In this document: positions 27,323 to 35,979 of the stretch, one piece after another
How positions within the stretch are numbered: position 1 is the first letter of the stretch
How the letters are laid out: the number at the start of each line of letters is the position of its first letter
Source of the DNA: an uncultured Silvanigrella sp.
Lineage (GTDB): Bacteria; Bdellovibrionota_B; Oligoflexia; Silvanigrellales; Silvanigrellaceae
DNA length: 53,929 nt
Direction of reading: 5' to 3'
Assembly (NCBI GenBank): GCA_903932045.1
Contig: CAIZES010000234.1
Span: 1-53,929, forward strand
Made by a program: the position numbers and the translations under genes
The notes under the pieces: generated by a model
The model's input: the letters and a program-made list of their open reading frames with translations, nothing else
What the model was told of the DNA's origin: nothing
Database searches by the model: none

Positions 27323-28170
27323 TGAACCGCTGGTTTCAATATATCAAAGAACGTTTTCCACTGCCCGTGTATATGCTACTAGGATGCGGTTACGCGTTCT
27401 CGGGAATTGCATGTGCGCTTTGGCCACTTCCGGTTATGGAAGTCTTTATTGCTACGGTATTACTGCTGGTTTTTCTCTTTGAACTCCGTATTATGGATGA
27501 ATACAAAGATCGTGAAAAAGACAAAATTGCTCACCCCACCCGCCCCATTCCCCGTGGATTATTCTCAGAACAAGAAGTTGCTCGGTTCATAGCCTACGGT
27601 TTGATCACCATGGCACTGCTTGTTTTGGGTTTAGCCTTCGCAGGCTACGTCGTTACCTCGGCGTTGTACTGCGTTGTCACAATTTATCTCTTTCTTATGT
27701 ATAAAGAATTTTTCGTTGGTCACTGGCTTGGAAAACGTCCTTTTTTATATGCCATCACTCACCAGCCCATTGGTGCTTTGCTCGCGCTTGCGGCAACCGC
27801 GCTGGTAGCACCTCACACTGTTTTTACACAAACACCCGTTAGCTATGCTGTTACAACCCTTGGTGGTTTTTTTGCCTACGAAGTGGCGCGAAAACTCAAC
27901 CCCAACGCTCATCCTCTTTTGCAAACCTATGTCGTGGTTGCCGGACACAAAAAAACCTTTGTGGCATTTTTCATTTCCCTTGCAACGGCCATTGCCGGGC
28001 TGTTTCTAATGGGAATGCCAGGTTGGATTTTGGCTCTTCCCATTTTTACGGCATGCAGCTTTCTCATTTTATTTTGGAAGCCGCATTTTTATAAAGCAGT
28101 TGAAGGCATTACCACATTCAACCTTATTGTTTGCGTGTGGGCCGGAGTCATACTTCATTATCTCAAATAA
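27322..28170 (+). CDS. UbiA-family prenyltransferase
   Basis: A 282-residue integral membrane protein with about eight to nine helices. The first Asp-rich motif of UbiA enzymes, which binds the prenyl diphosphate through magnesium, is MDEYKDREKDKIAHPTRPIP. The second, usually DxxxD, is weak here: YEVARKLNPNAHP keeps the E-x-x-RK pattern of a UbiA subgroup but has few acidic residues. It overlaps the ligase stop by one base, with AAGGAA upstream. In context it may prenylate a small acceptor activated by the ligase, using isoprenoid made from mevalonate. That pathway link is inference. Confidence 0.85.
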   Translation: MNRWFQYIKERFPLPVYMLLGCGYAFSGIACALWPLPVMEVFIATVLLLVFLFELRIMDEYKDREKDKIAHPTRPIPRGLFSEQEVARFIAYGLITMALLVLGLAFAGYVVTSALYCVVTIYLFLMYKEFFVGHWLGKRPFLYAITHQPIGALLALAATALVAPHTVFTQTPVSYAVTTLGGFFAYEVARKLNPNAHPLLQTYVVVAGHKKTFVAFFISLATAIAGLFLMGMPGWILALPIFTACSFLILFWKPHFYKAVEGITTFNLIVCVWAGVILHYLK

Positions 28171-28190
28171 TTCCCTGAAACGTTATTGGG

Positions 28191-28215
28191 ACGCCCACAA
28201 AAATGCGGGCGTTTT
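28191..28215 (+). terminator. Weak hairpin between UbiA and PEP-synthase-like genes
   Basis: ACGCCC-N10-GGGCGT followed by TTT lies 20 bp after the UbiA stop and just before the ribosome binding site of the next gene. It may attenuate transcription inside the operon or mark a processing site. The T-run is too short for a confident terminator call. Confidence 0.4.
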
Positions 28216-28226
28216 ACGGAGGCACT

Positions 28227-30938
28227 ATGTTGGTTCGTTCTTCAAGCACTCATAGCTTCGCTCGTGCAGAGCTCGGAGGAAAAGGATACAACCTCTATCT
28301 GATGACAAACCAGAACCTTCCTGTTCCGCAGTGGGTTGCACTCGGATCGCGTATTTTTAGAGAATTTCGCACATCCGGAAATCTGAACTCACTTCTAAAA
28401 GAAAAAGTGTCAGGGGCCATTGCTCAGAAAAATTTTGCAGAGGCGGCAAACGTTGCTCGCGAAACAATACTCTCGGTTCAGGTTCCGGAATCCCTTCAAA
28501 AACTCATTAGAGCCGCGATTGCGGAACTTGGCGATACATTTTTGGCAGTACGATCCTCTGCGGCCGAGGAAGATTCGCACAAATTTTCGTTTGCAGGACA
28601 ACTGTCAACATTTCTTTATGTCAAAGGCGAAGTTGCTGTTCTTGATGCTGTCCGCGAGTGCTGGGCCTCGGCCTATTCCGAACGCGCGCTTTCGTATCGC
28701 ATGCAATCGGGAATTCCTGTCACAACCGAAATTGATATGGCAGTTGTTATTCAAAAAATGATTCCGTCCGAAAAAAGTGGCGTTCTGTTTACAGTGGATC
28801 CTGTTTCTGAAAACCCCGACCTCATGACCATCAGCAGTGTTTTTGGCTTAGGTGAAGGCCTCGTTTCTGGACTTTTAGCTGCCGACACCTTTACAGTGCG
28901 ACGCTCCAAAACGGAAATTGTCGGCCAAGAAATTGCGGAAAAAAACACGGCTCTGCAGCGAGCACCCGAAGGCGGTTGTGTTGAAACCGCTGTGCCGCAG
29001 CAGCTTGTTAACACACCGTCACTCACATCAAAAGAAATTTCGGACCTTGCAGAACTTGCACACACTGTGGAACGTTTTTACAAAGTGCCGCAAGATGTTG
29101 AGTGGACAATTGCCGATGGCAATTTGTATTTGCTTCAGTCACGCCCTATCACAACTCTTAAAAAACAAATTTCCGGAACTCTGCACATTTGGGACAATTC
29201 AAACATTATTGAAAGCTACGGGGGAATCACACTCCCTCTCACTTTCACTTTCGCAAAATATGTTTACTCGGAAGTCTACTTACAGTTTTGCAAAGTGCTG
29301 CATGTTCCCGCTAAAGAAATTCGCTCACTTCAACTTGCATTGGACAACATGCTTGGCAGCATTTCGGGTCGTGTGTACTACAATTTACTCAATTGGTACC
29401 GATTGCTCACCATTGTTCCCGGCTTTAAGGCGAACCGCGCATTTATGGAAACCATGATGGGCGTTGGCGAAAGTCTTTCCGAAGAAATTGCCGAACGCTG
29501 CCATCCCGACTCCTCCCACTTTTTGTTAAGAGCAAAAGTCGGGCGCATTTTTTCGGGTTTTAAACTCATTTATTTCCATTTTGAAATTCAAAATATTGTG
29601 GACACCTTTTTGCGTCGCTTCAAAAGAGTTCTTGCACACTACAGAGCCATTCCCTACTTTGGAATGCCCGCCGACGAAATCTATACCCATTTTCGCGCTT
29701 TAGAGAACGACCTCCTGCGCAAATGGGAAGCTCCCATCATTAACGATTTTTTGTGCATGGTTCACTTCGGAATTCTTAAAAAACTCACTCAAAAATGGCT
29801 TTCAGATTTGGATCCCTCCGTTCAAAACGACCTTTTGGCCGCCGACGGACATTTGGAATCGGCCGAGCCCACTCGAGAGCTCATTCGAATGGCGGGTGTT
29901 GCTGCACAAAATCCTGCACTCAAGGAGTTGCTCGAAAGCTCAGATCCCAAAGACACTCTTGAAGCTCTTAATCAGTCGCAGCACAAAGAATTTTATGATC
30001 GCGTTCAGAGCTACATTCATCACTACGGCTTTCGTTGCATGAATGAAATGAAACTCGAACAACCCGATCTTCACCAAGACGCCTCATTTCTATTCGTTTG
30101 TATCCGCAATTATTTGCGTGGCGGTCAAATTGATTTAACGGAATACGAAAAACGCGAAAAGGCCATTCGTGCAGCCGCAGAAGAAAAGGTTTGGGGACGT
30201 CTCACTGGGCTGCGTCGTATTGTTTACCAATTCTTTTTAACGCACACTCGAAAAGCTGTTCGCAACCGCGAAAACACTCGCTTTTGCCGCACCCGCGTTT
30301 ACGGTGTTGTGCGAGCCATGTTCTTTGCCATTGGCGAAGATTTTGCAAAGCGCGGTATGATAGCAACCTCAAGCGACATCTTTTATATCACTCTCCCCGA
30401 ACTTTACGGCACTCTGAACGCAACACTCACAGGCCAAGATCTTCTTTCCCTTGTTGCACAACGCAAAAAAGAATACGATGGTTATCAAAACATCGAACCT
30501 GCTCCCCGCTTTCTCACGCGTGGTTTGCCATACGTGCAAAACGATCATTTTTCGCAAGAGCTCGCCGGCCCCGCAACAGCAACAACTTGCGCTTCAGGAT
30601 TTGGAGGAATTGGATGTTCCCCCGGAATTATTGAAGGCACTGTAAAAGTTATTCTCAATCCAACCGACAGTTTGGACCTCAACGGCGAAATTTTGGTCAC
30701 TCTGCGCACGGACCCCGGCTGGATTCCTTTGTATCCCGCAGCAAAAGGACTGCTGGTAGAACGGGGCAGTTTGCTATCACACTCCGCCGTGGTTGCGCGG
30801 GAAATGGGCTTGCCCACAATTGTTTCCATTAAGGGGCTCACCAAAACACTTCACTCGGGAATGCGTGTGCGCATGAACGGCAGCAGTGGCGAAATCACCA
30901 TTCTCGATTCTAATAACACAGGCAACGAAGGAAAATAA
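28227..30938 (+). CDS. PEP-synthase-like phosphotransferase (ATP-grasp plus His swivel, no TIM barrel)
   Basis: A 903-residue protein starting at the ATG at 28227, behind GGAGG. The N-terminus is a PPDK-type ATP-binding domain: ELGGKGYNLYLM, AVRSSAAEEDSHKFSFAGQ, VFGLGEGLVSGLLAADTF and LLQSRPITT. A middle of about 430 residues is unlike the PEP-binding barrel of PpsA. The C-terminus is the swivelling phospho-histidine domain: GCSPGIIEGTVKVI, then RGSLLSHSAVVAREMGLPTI with the catalytic His. This order is that of rifampin phosphotransferase and relatives, which phosphorylate an alcohol with the beta phosphate of ATP. Its acceptor here is unknown. It is followed after 1 bp by the permease gene. 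Confidence 0.82.
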   Translation: MLVRSSSTHSFARAELGGKGYNLYLMTNQNLPVPQWVALGSRIFREFRTSGNLNSLLKEKVSGAIAQKNFAEAANVARETILSVQVPESLQKLIRAAIAELGDTFLAVRSSAAEEDSHKFSFAGQLSTFLYVKGEVAVLDAVRECWASAYSERALSYRMQSGIPVTTEIDMAVVIQKMIPSEKSGVLFTVDPVSENPDLMTISSVFGLGEGLVSGLLAADTFTVRRSKTEIVGQEIAEKNTALQRAPEGGCVETAVPQQLVNTPSLTSKEISDLAELAHTVERFYKVPQDVEWTIADGNLYLLQSRPITTLKKQISGTLHIWDNSNIIESYGGITLPLTFTFAKYVYSEVYLQFCKVLHVPAKEIRSLQLALDNMLGSISGRVYYNLLNWYRLLTIVPGFKANRAFMETMMGVGESLSEEIAERCHPDSSHFLLRAKVGRIFSGFKLIYFHFEIQNIVDTFLRRFKRVLAHYRAIPYFGMPADEIYTHFRALENDLLRKWEAPIINDFLCMVHFGILKKLTQKWLSDLDPSVQNDLLAADGHLESAEPTRELIRMAGVAAQNPALKELLESSDPKDTLEALNQSQHKEFYDRVQSYIHHYGFRCMNEMKLEQPDLHQDASFLFVCIRNYLRGGQIDLTEYEKREKAIRAAAEEKVWGRLTGLRRIVYQFFLTHTRKAVRNRENTRFCRTRVYGVVRAMFFAIGEDFAKRGMIATSSDIFYITLPELYGTLNATLTGQDLLSLVAQRKKEYDGYQNIEPAPRFLTRGLPYVQNDHFSQELAGPATATTCASGFGGIGCSPGIIEGTVKVILNPTDSLDLNGEILVTLRTDPGWIPLYPAAKGLLVERGSLLSHSAVVAREMGLPTIVSIKGLTKTLHSGMRVRMNGSSGEITILDSNNTGNEGK

Positions 30939-30939
30939 C

Positions 30940-32145
30940 ATGCTCACACTTGCAGCCATTCGCAACCTCATGAGAAACCCCCGTCGCACATTGGCAATTT
31001 TGCTCACTGTGGCAATTGGTACAGGTTCGCTATTTTTGTTTCACGGATTTAACGCCGGCATTATGAACCAATATCGAGCCAACTCCATTCATGCCTTTTA
31101 TGGATACGGTCAGGTGAACACAGCGGATTATCGCGAAAAAGTTTACGAAAAACCTTGGGAGCACTGGATGCAAAATTGGCCAGATCTCAAGAGGCGTTTG
31201 CTAGGAATTCCGGGTGTAACACAGGTTTTCCCACGCATTAACTTTTTTGGATTGCTCAGCAACGGAAACATCACCGTGAGTGGTCGCGGTTTGGGAGTTG
31301 ATGGCGCAGAAGAGGAAAAGTTTTTTAGCACCATCAATGTTGTGCAAGGCAAAATGCTTTCAAACGAATCTGATGGAATTTTAATGGGTGTCGGCCTTGC
31401 CCGCTCTCTTGATCTCAAAGTTGGCGATAAAGTGTCGGTGCTTTCAAACACAATTCGTGGCACATTGAATGGCGCAGAGTTCACTGTAGTGGGTCTTTAT
31501 CATACGGGAATGAAAGACGTTGACGACGGCACGTTTCGTGTTCAAATCGGCCAGGCTCAAACCCTTTTGGACACCGAACGCGTGGAGATTGCTTCTCTTG
31601 GGTTGGATGGGAACGAAGATTGGTCAAAGGTGGACACATCCATCAAGGGAGAATTTCCGGGAATTGAAGCCACTGAATTCGCAGTGCTCGATAAAGTTTA
31701 TTATCAAAATTCCGTAGACTGGCTGAATGCACAATTCAATGTGGTTCAATTTATTATGCTAGCCATTGTTGTTTTGGGAATCTTCAATACCGTTTCAACG
31801 GCAGTGCTCGAACGCAAACAAGAAATTGGCAATCTGAGAGCCAACGGCGAAAGCGCAAAGGAAATTCTTACCCTTCTCACCATTGAAGGCCTAACCCTTG
31901 GAATTCTGGGCGCATTACTTGGAATTATAGGTGGATATATCATTGTTTTTCTTATTATTCCAAATGGAATTTTAATGCCCGCAGCGCCCGGACTCACTCG
32001 GCAATTCTACGTTAAAGTCGAACTTCAAACTGTGCGTATTTTGTTATCGTTTGTACTTGGCTTCTTTTGTGCTGTGGTGGCATCGTTCCTGGCAGGACTT
32101 CGCATTGCCAAAATGCCTATTGGCGAAGCCTTGCGCTCTAATTAA
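30940..32145 (+). CDS. FtsX/MacB/LolC-type ABC transporter permease
   Basis: A 401-residue inner-membrane protein starting one base after the preceding stop. An N-terminal membrane helix (about 18-40, ILLTVAIGTGSLFLFHGF) is followed by a periplasmic domain of about 230 residues of the MacB core type. Three C-terminal helices follow, with the FtsX-domain sequence VLGIFNTVSTAVLERKQEIG and later a cytoplasmic SAKEIL segment. It is the natural partner of the ATPase at 25090. Such single permeases work as homodimers or LolCE-like pairs and move lipids or hydrophobic molecules out of the inner membrane. It ends the biosynthetic operon and probably exports its product. Confidence 0.87.
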   Translation: MLTLAAIRNLMRNPRRTLAILLTVAIGTGSLFLFHGFNAGIMNQYRANSIHAFYGYGQVNTADYREKVYEKPWEHWMQNWPDLKRRLLGIPGVTQVFPRINFFGLLSNGNITVSGRGLGVDGAEEEKFFSTINVVQGKMLSNESDGILMGVGLARSLDLKVGDKVSVLSNTIRGTLNGAEFTVVGLYHTGMKDVDDGTFRVQIGQAQTLLDTERVEIASLGLDGNEDWSKVDTSIKGEFPGIEATEFAVLDKVYYQNSVDWLNAQFNVVQFIMLAIVVLGIFNTVSTAVLERKQEIGNLRANGESAKEILTLLTIEGLTLGILGALLGIIGGYIIVFLIIPNGILMPAAPGLTRQFYVKVELQTVRILLSFVLGFFCAVVASFLAGLRIAKMPIGEALRSN

Positions 32146-32226
32146 TGAAAACGATCCAAAGGAAATTCACTAAAAAGAATTCCTGAAAGGAATCCTAAGA
32201 AGGAACTCCGGGAAATGAATCTCAGA

Positions 32227-32334
32227 CTGTGCGTTGAACTTTGCTTTGAAATGTGTGTTGAACTGTGCTTTAAACTGTGCGTTAAACTGTGCGTTAAACT
32301 GTGCGTTAAACTGTGCGTTAAACTTTGCTTTGGA
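32227..32334 (+). repeat. 12-bp tandem repeat x9
   Basis: Nine 12-bp units of the type CTGTGCGTTAAA, four of them identical in the centre and the outer ones degenerate. They fill the gap between the permease and the TPR membrane protein and stop 8 bp before the latter's ATG. Confidence 0.92.
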
Positions 32335-32342
32335 CTGCTCAA

Positions 32343-33557
32343 ATGATTGGCCAAAGTGTTCTTTTATTGGTGATGGGTGCCTCAATTACGATTCCCTTCG
32401 TAATTGCGTTGCACAAAATTGTTCATTACATTTTTGAATCCTTTTGCGAAAGGAAACGCGAAAAAATCGCCAAGGAACAGGCTCAAGCGGCAAGAACACG
32501 AGCGCAATCAACGCAGACGTTTGTTCGTCATGAAGATATTTTGGAACTCACAAACGATCAATTGAAACAGAAAGAGTATGCAGAGCAGCTGGTTGGGCAA
32601 GGAAAAGCTAAAGAAGCTGCAGCCATCTATCGAGCCCTCACTTTGGATCGTGCTGCCATTCAAACGTTGGAAGACGCAGGACTCATTCGCGAAGCCTGCG
32701 CTATTCTGTTTGATAAAAAACTTCCCAATCGTGCTGGTTTTTTGTGCCTCAGAAATGGATGGTTCCCAGAAGCAGCGGAATGTTTTTCTATTGCCAAAAT
32801 GCCTTCTGAATCTGCAGATGCCTACGTGAGAGCCTCCGCCAAAAACTATCGGTATTTTCAAAATGCAGCAAATGCATATGAAACTGCCGGAAAAACAATG
32901 GAAGCAATTGACGCCTACGAACAAATCATGCTTTTGGACACCGCAGCAAAACTTGCGATTCAAACAAACGCACATGAACGCCTTTTGCGACTTGCTCTCA
33001 ACAGAAATTTTTGGACCGAAGTGACGTCTATTTCAACAACAGAAATTTGGAAAAGTATTCTCCAAGGGCAAAGCTTAACACCCAAGAATGCTCACGACAT
33101 GGGTGCTATTTTTTCTGAGCAGTTTAACAAACAAGATATTTTTTTGGTGTTGAATCGTTTTGGTTCCGATGCATTGCTGTATCGAAGTTTTCTTTGCGGT
33201 CTTGGCACAATCAATATAAACAAAACTATTGAACTCTACCTAGAATCCGATCTTTCCTCCATCAAAAACCACGCCCATGCAGTGTCTGCCGCTCTTGTTG
33301 ATCTCCAAAAAAATGATTTGGCGGCTGTTGTGTATGAAAAGATTCACGCACACCCCGACGCCGCGCGCGCCTACCTCAAAGGAGGCAATTTTGAAAAGGC
33401 GCGAGCAATGATTGTTGAAGCAGGACATCCCGAAATTGCAAAAAACCTGGAAGATATTGCGGCGCAGTACACAGCAAATGTTGGTGCTTTGGGAGAACAA
33501 CAATCTGCTGCAAAATTTTGGGAAGATGCAAACAGTGTCCTGAAGGCTCTTTCATAG
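32343..33557 (+). CDS. Membrane-anchored TPR/alpha-solenoid protein
   Basis: A 404-residue protein with one N-terminal membrane helix (SVLLLVMGASITIPFVIALH). A basic coiled-coil stretch (CERKREKIAKEQAQAARTRA) is followed by TPR-like helix pairs over the rest (KEAAAIYRALTLDRAAIQTL, NAANAYETAGKTMEAIDAYE, AARAYLKGGNFEKARAMIVE). The start is taken as the ATG at 32343, directly after a 12-bp repeat array; no strong ribosome binding site is seen. The solenoid faces the cytoplasm if the helix is a simple anchor. A link to the upstream operon is possible but not shown. Confidence 0.75.
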   Translation: MIGQSVLLLVMGASITIPFVIALHKIVHYIFESFCERKREKIAKEQAQAARTRAQSTQTFVRHEDILELTNDQLKQKEYAEQLVGQGKAKEAAAIYRALTLDRAAIQTLEDAGLIREACAILFDKKLPNRAGFLCLRNGWFPEAAECFSIAKMPSESADAYVRASAKNYRYFQNAANAYETAGKTMEAIDAYEQIMLLDTAAKLAIQTNAHERLLRLALNRNFWTEVTSISTTEIWKSILQGQSLTPKNAHDMGAIFSEQFNKQDIFLVLNRFGSDALLYRSFLCGLGTININKTIELYLESDLSSIKNHAHAVSAALVDLQKNDLAAVVYEKIHAHPDAARAYLKGGNFEKARAMIVEAGHPEIAKNLEDIAAQYTANVGALGEQQSAAKFWEDANSVLKALS

Positions 33558-33619
33558 ACATCTTTTATAGCCAATCTTCATAGATAATGAAATACCGGCA
33601 CAAAAAAATTGAGAGTTAC

Positions 33620-35143
33620 TTATGGTGCAGGATTTGCAGTAAAAACACAAAAGTCTGCACTCATATTGTCATCTCTAGCCTTGGCAAAAGTGCCTCCGCT
33701 CACCAAGCTGTTTAGCGAATCGCAGCTGAATGTTGCGTCAGACAGCAAGCAGAAGTGGCCGTTAGGGTCTGCATATTTGAGTGGCGAAAAGATTTCAATT
33801 TTAGCTTGCTCTGTGGGAGCATCACCACAGGCATCGCCCATAGCCCACGTGACACCCGTCTGAATTTGCTGTTGTTCTGCCTGCGCTGCTTCGGAAACAC
33901 TCGTATTTAACGCTGCGGCTGCTGCGCTAATTTCAGCAGCAGAAAGTCCCGAGTCAGCCATACCGTCGCTCACACCGGTTTTGATGTCGGCACTCATCGC
34001 TGCAATGTCGCCCGCGGCAACCCCTGCATCAGAAAGTGCTCCCACACATGCCTTAGCAACGTCCGCCGAGGCATCCTGAATTTCTGCAGTTGTCAAACCC
34101 GCGTCCTGAAAACCGCCCACAACGCCACCGGCAATGGCCGAGGCCATATCGGCAACTGTCACGCCTTCCACTTGATCTGCATTTGCAACCGCATTCTGAG
34201 CCAAATCGTTTGCAACAATTTGAATGCTTGCAGCATCAAAACCAAGCGAGTCCAAACTTCCCACGATATCCGAAAATGCGCCCTTCGCGGCAGCTGCCAT
34301 TGAGTCGGCAGGAATGCCGGCTTGGTCAAGATTTGCCACAGTGGACGCCGAAAAATCGGCAAGTGCTCCCTGTAAATCTTCAGGAGGAAGATCTAGTGTA
34401 TCCAAGCCACCAACAGTGCCATGTACAAGTTCCAAAGCCGCGTCATCGCGAAGATCTGCCGGCAACCCCGACTCTGCAAGTGCAGCCATTGATTCAGCGG
34501 TTATTCCACTCAAGGCATCGCCCATCTCAGTGGTCGCAAATCCAGCATCTTTTAGCGAGGCAGTTCCTTCCTGCAAAATTGTTCCGGCGAAAGCCACGGC
34601 ATCTGCATTCGTAATGCCAGCTTCATCAAGTGAACCAACGGCACCAGCAATCATGCCGCTCACAATTTTCGCTCGGTCGGCCACAGCAAGGCCATCGACA
34701 AGCTTGCTGCTGCTCAATGATTCTAAAAGCGAAGTTTCCACTGCAGTGGCAGTACTTTTTAATTGTGCAAGAGCTGTAGGATCGGCTGCACTCAAACCAG
34801 CCTCATTCATAGAACCAATTGCGCCGGCCATGATTGCTTTAGAAACAGTTTGCAGCTCGGTACTGTCGGCCAAGTTCAATCCCAAACTTTTTGCTACCAA
34901 AGCTTTTTTGCCTGCGTCTGAAGCCGCATTTACAATTGTGCTTTTTTGCGTTGTGCTCAAACCGAGAGTGGGTGCATCCAGCGCTAGAGACAATGCTCCC
35001 ACCATTGCATCGCCAGACTGACTTCCCGTTGCCGAAACGGAAACGGGTCCTCCGGCCACAGCCGAATCGCTTTTCTTTGCACATCCTATAGTCGCCACGG
35101 CAATAGTCATGGAACAAACCAAGGTCGCGAAATTCGTTTTCAT
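33620..35143 (-). CDS. Large Ala/Asp-rich repeat lipoprotein
   Basis: A 507-residue surface or periplasmic lipoprotein. The start is the ATG at 35143, behind GGGAGG; it gives a signal ending in ATIGC (lipobox TIGC, about residue 21). The body consists of about eight to ten imperfect helical repeats of 30-45 residues around a core like GSLDEAGI-x-x-AD (for example AVGSLDEAGITNAD, IVGSLDSLGFDAAS, VGALSDAGVAAGD). A Cys-containing C-terminal domain of about 85 residues ends it (CGDAPTEQ, FCLLSDATFSC, SADFCVF). Cys pairs and low charge suggest an extracellular rod with a folded tip. No family was recognised. Confidence 0.75.
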   Translation of the reverse strand: MKTNFATLVCSMTIAVATIGCAKKSDSAVAGGPVSVSATGSQSGDAMVGALSLALDAPTLGLSTTQKSTIVNAASDAGKKALVAKSLGLNLADSTELQTVSKAIMAGAIGSMNEAGLSAADPTALAQLKSTATAVETSLLESLSSSKLVDGLAVADRAKIVSGMIAGAVGSLDEAGITNADAVAFAGTILQEGTASLKDAGFATTEMGDALSGITAESMAALAESGLPADLRDDAALELVHGTVGGLDTLDLPPEDLQGALADFSASTVANLDQAGIPADSMAAAAKGAFSDIVGSLDSLGFDAASIQIVANDLAQNAVANADQVEGVTVADMASAIAGGVVGGFQDAGLTTAEIQDASADVAKACVGALSDAGVAAGDIAAMSADIKTGVSDGMADSGLSAAEISAAAAALNTSVSEAAQAEQQQIQTGVTWAMGDACGDAPTEQAKIEIFSPLKYADPNGHFCLLSDATFSCDSLNSLVSGGTFAKARDDNMSADFCVFTANPAP

Positions 35144-35367
35144 AACAGAACCTCCCAAAGTGAAAACTGAAACAAACAAAACGGAAACAAACAAAACGGA
35201 ACACAACAAAACACTGAAATCACTTCTCTCAAGGCAAAATCTTCTCTCTTTGGGATTGTCGGAGGAGCTGAAACAAAACTGTAACTTTCGGCGTAATACA
35301 TTGGAAGGATTAATTATTATACAAAACGCGCCGGATAGAGGGACTCTGAGGGGGTGAGAGAGTGGAT

Positions 35368-35440
35368 TCTGTTTGCTGTTTCTGTTTGCTGTTTCTGTTT
35401 GCTGTTCCCGTTTGCTGTTTCTGTTTGCCGTTTCCGTTCG
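35368..35440. repeat. 13-bp tandem repeat array (GCTGTTTCTGTTT family)
   Basis: About five to six 13-bp units of GCTGTTTCTGTTT with C/T changes. They lie in the 509-bp non-coding stretch 35144-35652, between the repeat lipoprotein and the first IVS-protein gene. Related A-rich units in opposite sense (GAAACAAACAAAACG, two copies) lie at 35168-35203. The same 13-bp family occurs at 39737 and 45776. Confidence 0.8.
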
Positions 35441-35571
35441 CGGGATTTTTTGCCACCGCGCGAAAACGAAAAATCGTCCTTCCCGGCAAGGCATAGCCAA
35501 AGGCGGGGCTTACTCAGAAAAAATCGAACGAAAAAGCTTTAGCTTCGAAATCTTTTTCCATATGAATTCAC

Positions 35572-35643
35572 CTCATTTTTTGCGGTCGCACCACCGCAAC
35601 CTTAACGCATTGCTGGTTGCGCGGTGCGACCGCAAAAAATGAG
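35572..35643 (+). promoter_or_regulatory. Long 5' hairpin overlapping the ribosome binding site of IVS-protein gene 1
   Basis: A 21-bp perfect stem pairs 35572-35592 with 35623-35643. A small bulge, then a 7-bp inner stem (CGCAACC / GGTTGCG), caps it with a 13-base loop. The outer closing pairs use CTC and GAG, and that GAG is the first half of the GAGGAG ribosome binding site of the gene at 35653. A hairpin of the same layout but different sequence lies before the second copy, so the fold appears conserved and could control translation or RNA processing. Confidence 0.75.
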
Positions 35644-35652
35644 GAGTTCAAT

Positions 35653-35958
35653 ATGTTAAAGAATTTTCGCAGCTACAGCATTTCCATCGAGTTTTACAGA
35701 GCAGCCCTCGCCCTGGCGCTGCCCAGCCACCTTAAGGACCAATTGCGTCGCGCGGCAAGCAGCATCACACTCAACCTTGCCGAAGGTTCGGGGAAAACCA
35801 CGCACGCCGATCAGCGCCGCTTTTACGCAATTGCAATGGGAAGTTTGCGAGAATGCCAAGCCGTACTGGCATTGCTCGAAAATCCGCAACCACAGCTTGA
35901 AGCTCTCGCCGATAAACTCGGCGCTCACATTTTCAAACTCATGCAATCGCGGGAATAA
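35653..35958 (+). CDS. 23S-rRNA-IVS-type four-helix-bundle protein, copy 1
   Basis: A 101-residue helical protein of the 23S rRNA intervening-sequence (S23/IVP) family. Family marks are FRSYSISIEFYRAALALALP, RRAASSITLNLAEGSGK and RRFYAIAMGSLRECQAVLALL. Members are encoded in 23S rRNA insertions, stand alone in chromosomes, or serve as Avd accessory proteins of diversity-generating retroelements; they form pentamers that bind nucleic acid. No reverse transcriptase or rRNA gene is in this window. The start ATG is five bases after GAGGAG, which lies partly in a long hairpin. A strong terminator overlaps its 3' end. Copy 2 is convergent and homologous, including about 110 bp upstream. Confidence 0.9.
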   Translation: MLKNFRSYSISIEFYRAALALALPSHLKDQLRRAASSITLNLAEGSGKTTHADQRRFYAIAMGSLRECQAVLALLENPQPQLEALADKLGAHIFKLMQSRE

Positions 35959-35975
35959 AACCCGCGACTTTTTTT
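35947..35975 (+). terminator. Intrinsic terminator of IVS-protein gene 1
   Basis: TCGCGGG-AATAAAA-CCCGCGA is a perfect 7-bp GC-rich stem, followed after one base by seven T residues. The stop codon of the gene lies in the loop region. Confidence 0.85.
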
Positions 35976-35979
35976 GCAC

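Noticed and set aside
32234-32437. Cys/Leu/Asn repeat peptide encoded by the 12-bp array
   Set aside because: An open frame produced by the repeat period itself; no initiation signal, and it overlaps the TPR membrane protein in another frame.
35144-35500. Longer reading of the repeat lipoprotein through the 13-bp array
   Set aside because: It would place Asn/Thr repeat peptides before a good lipoprotein signal peptide that has GGGAGG at the right distance.
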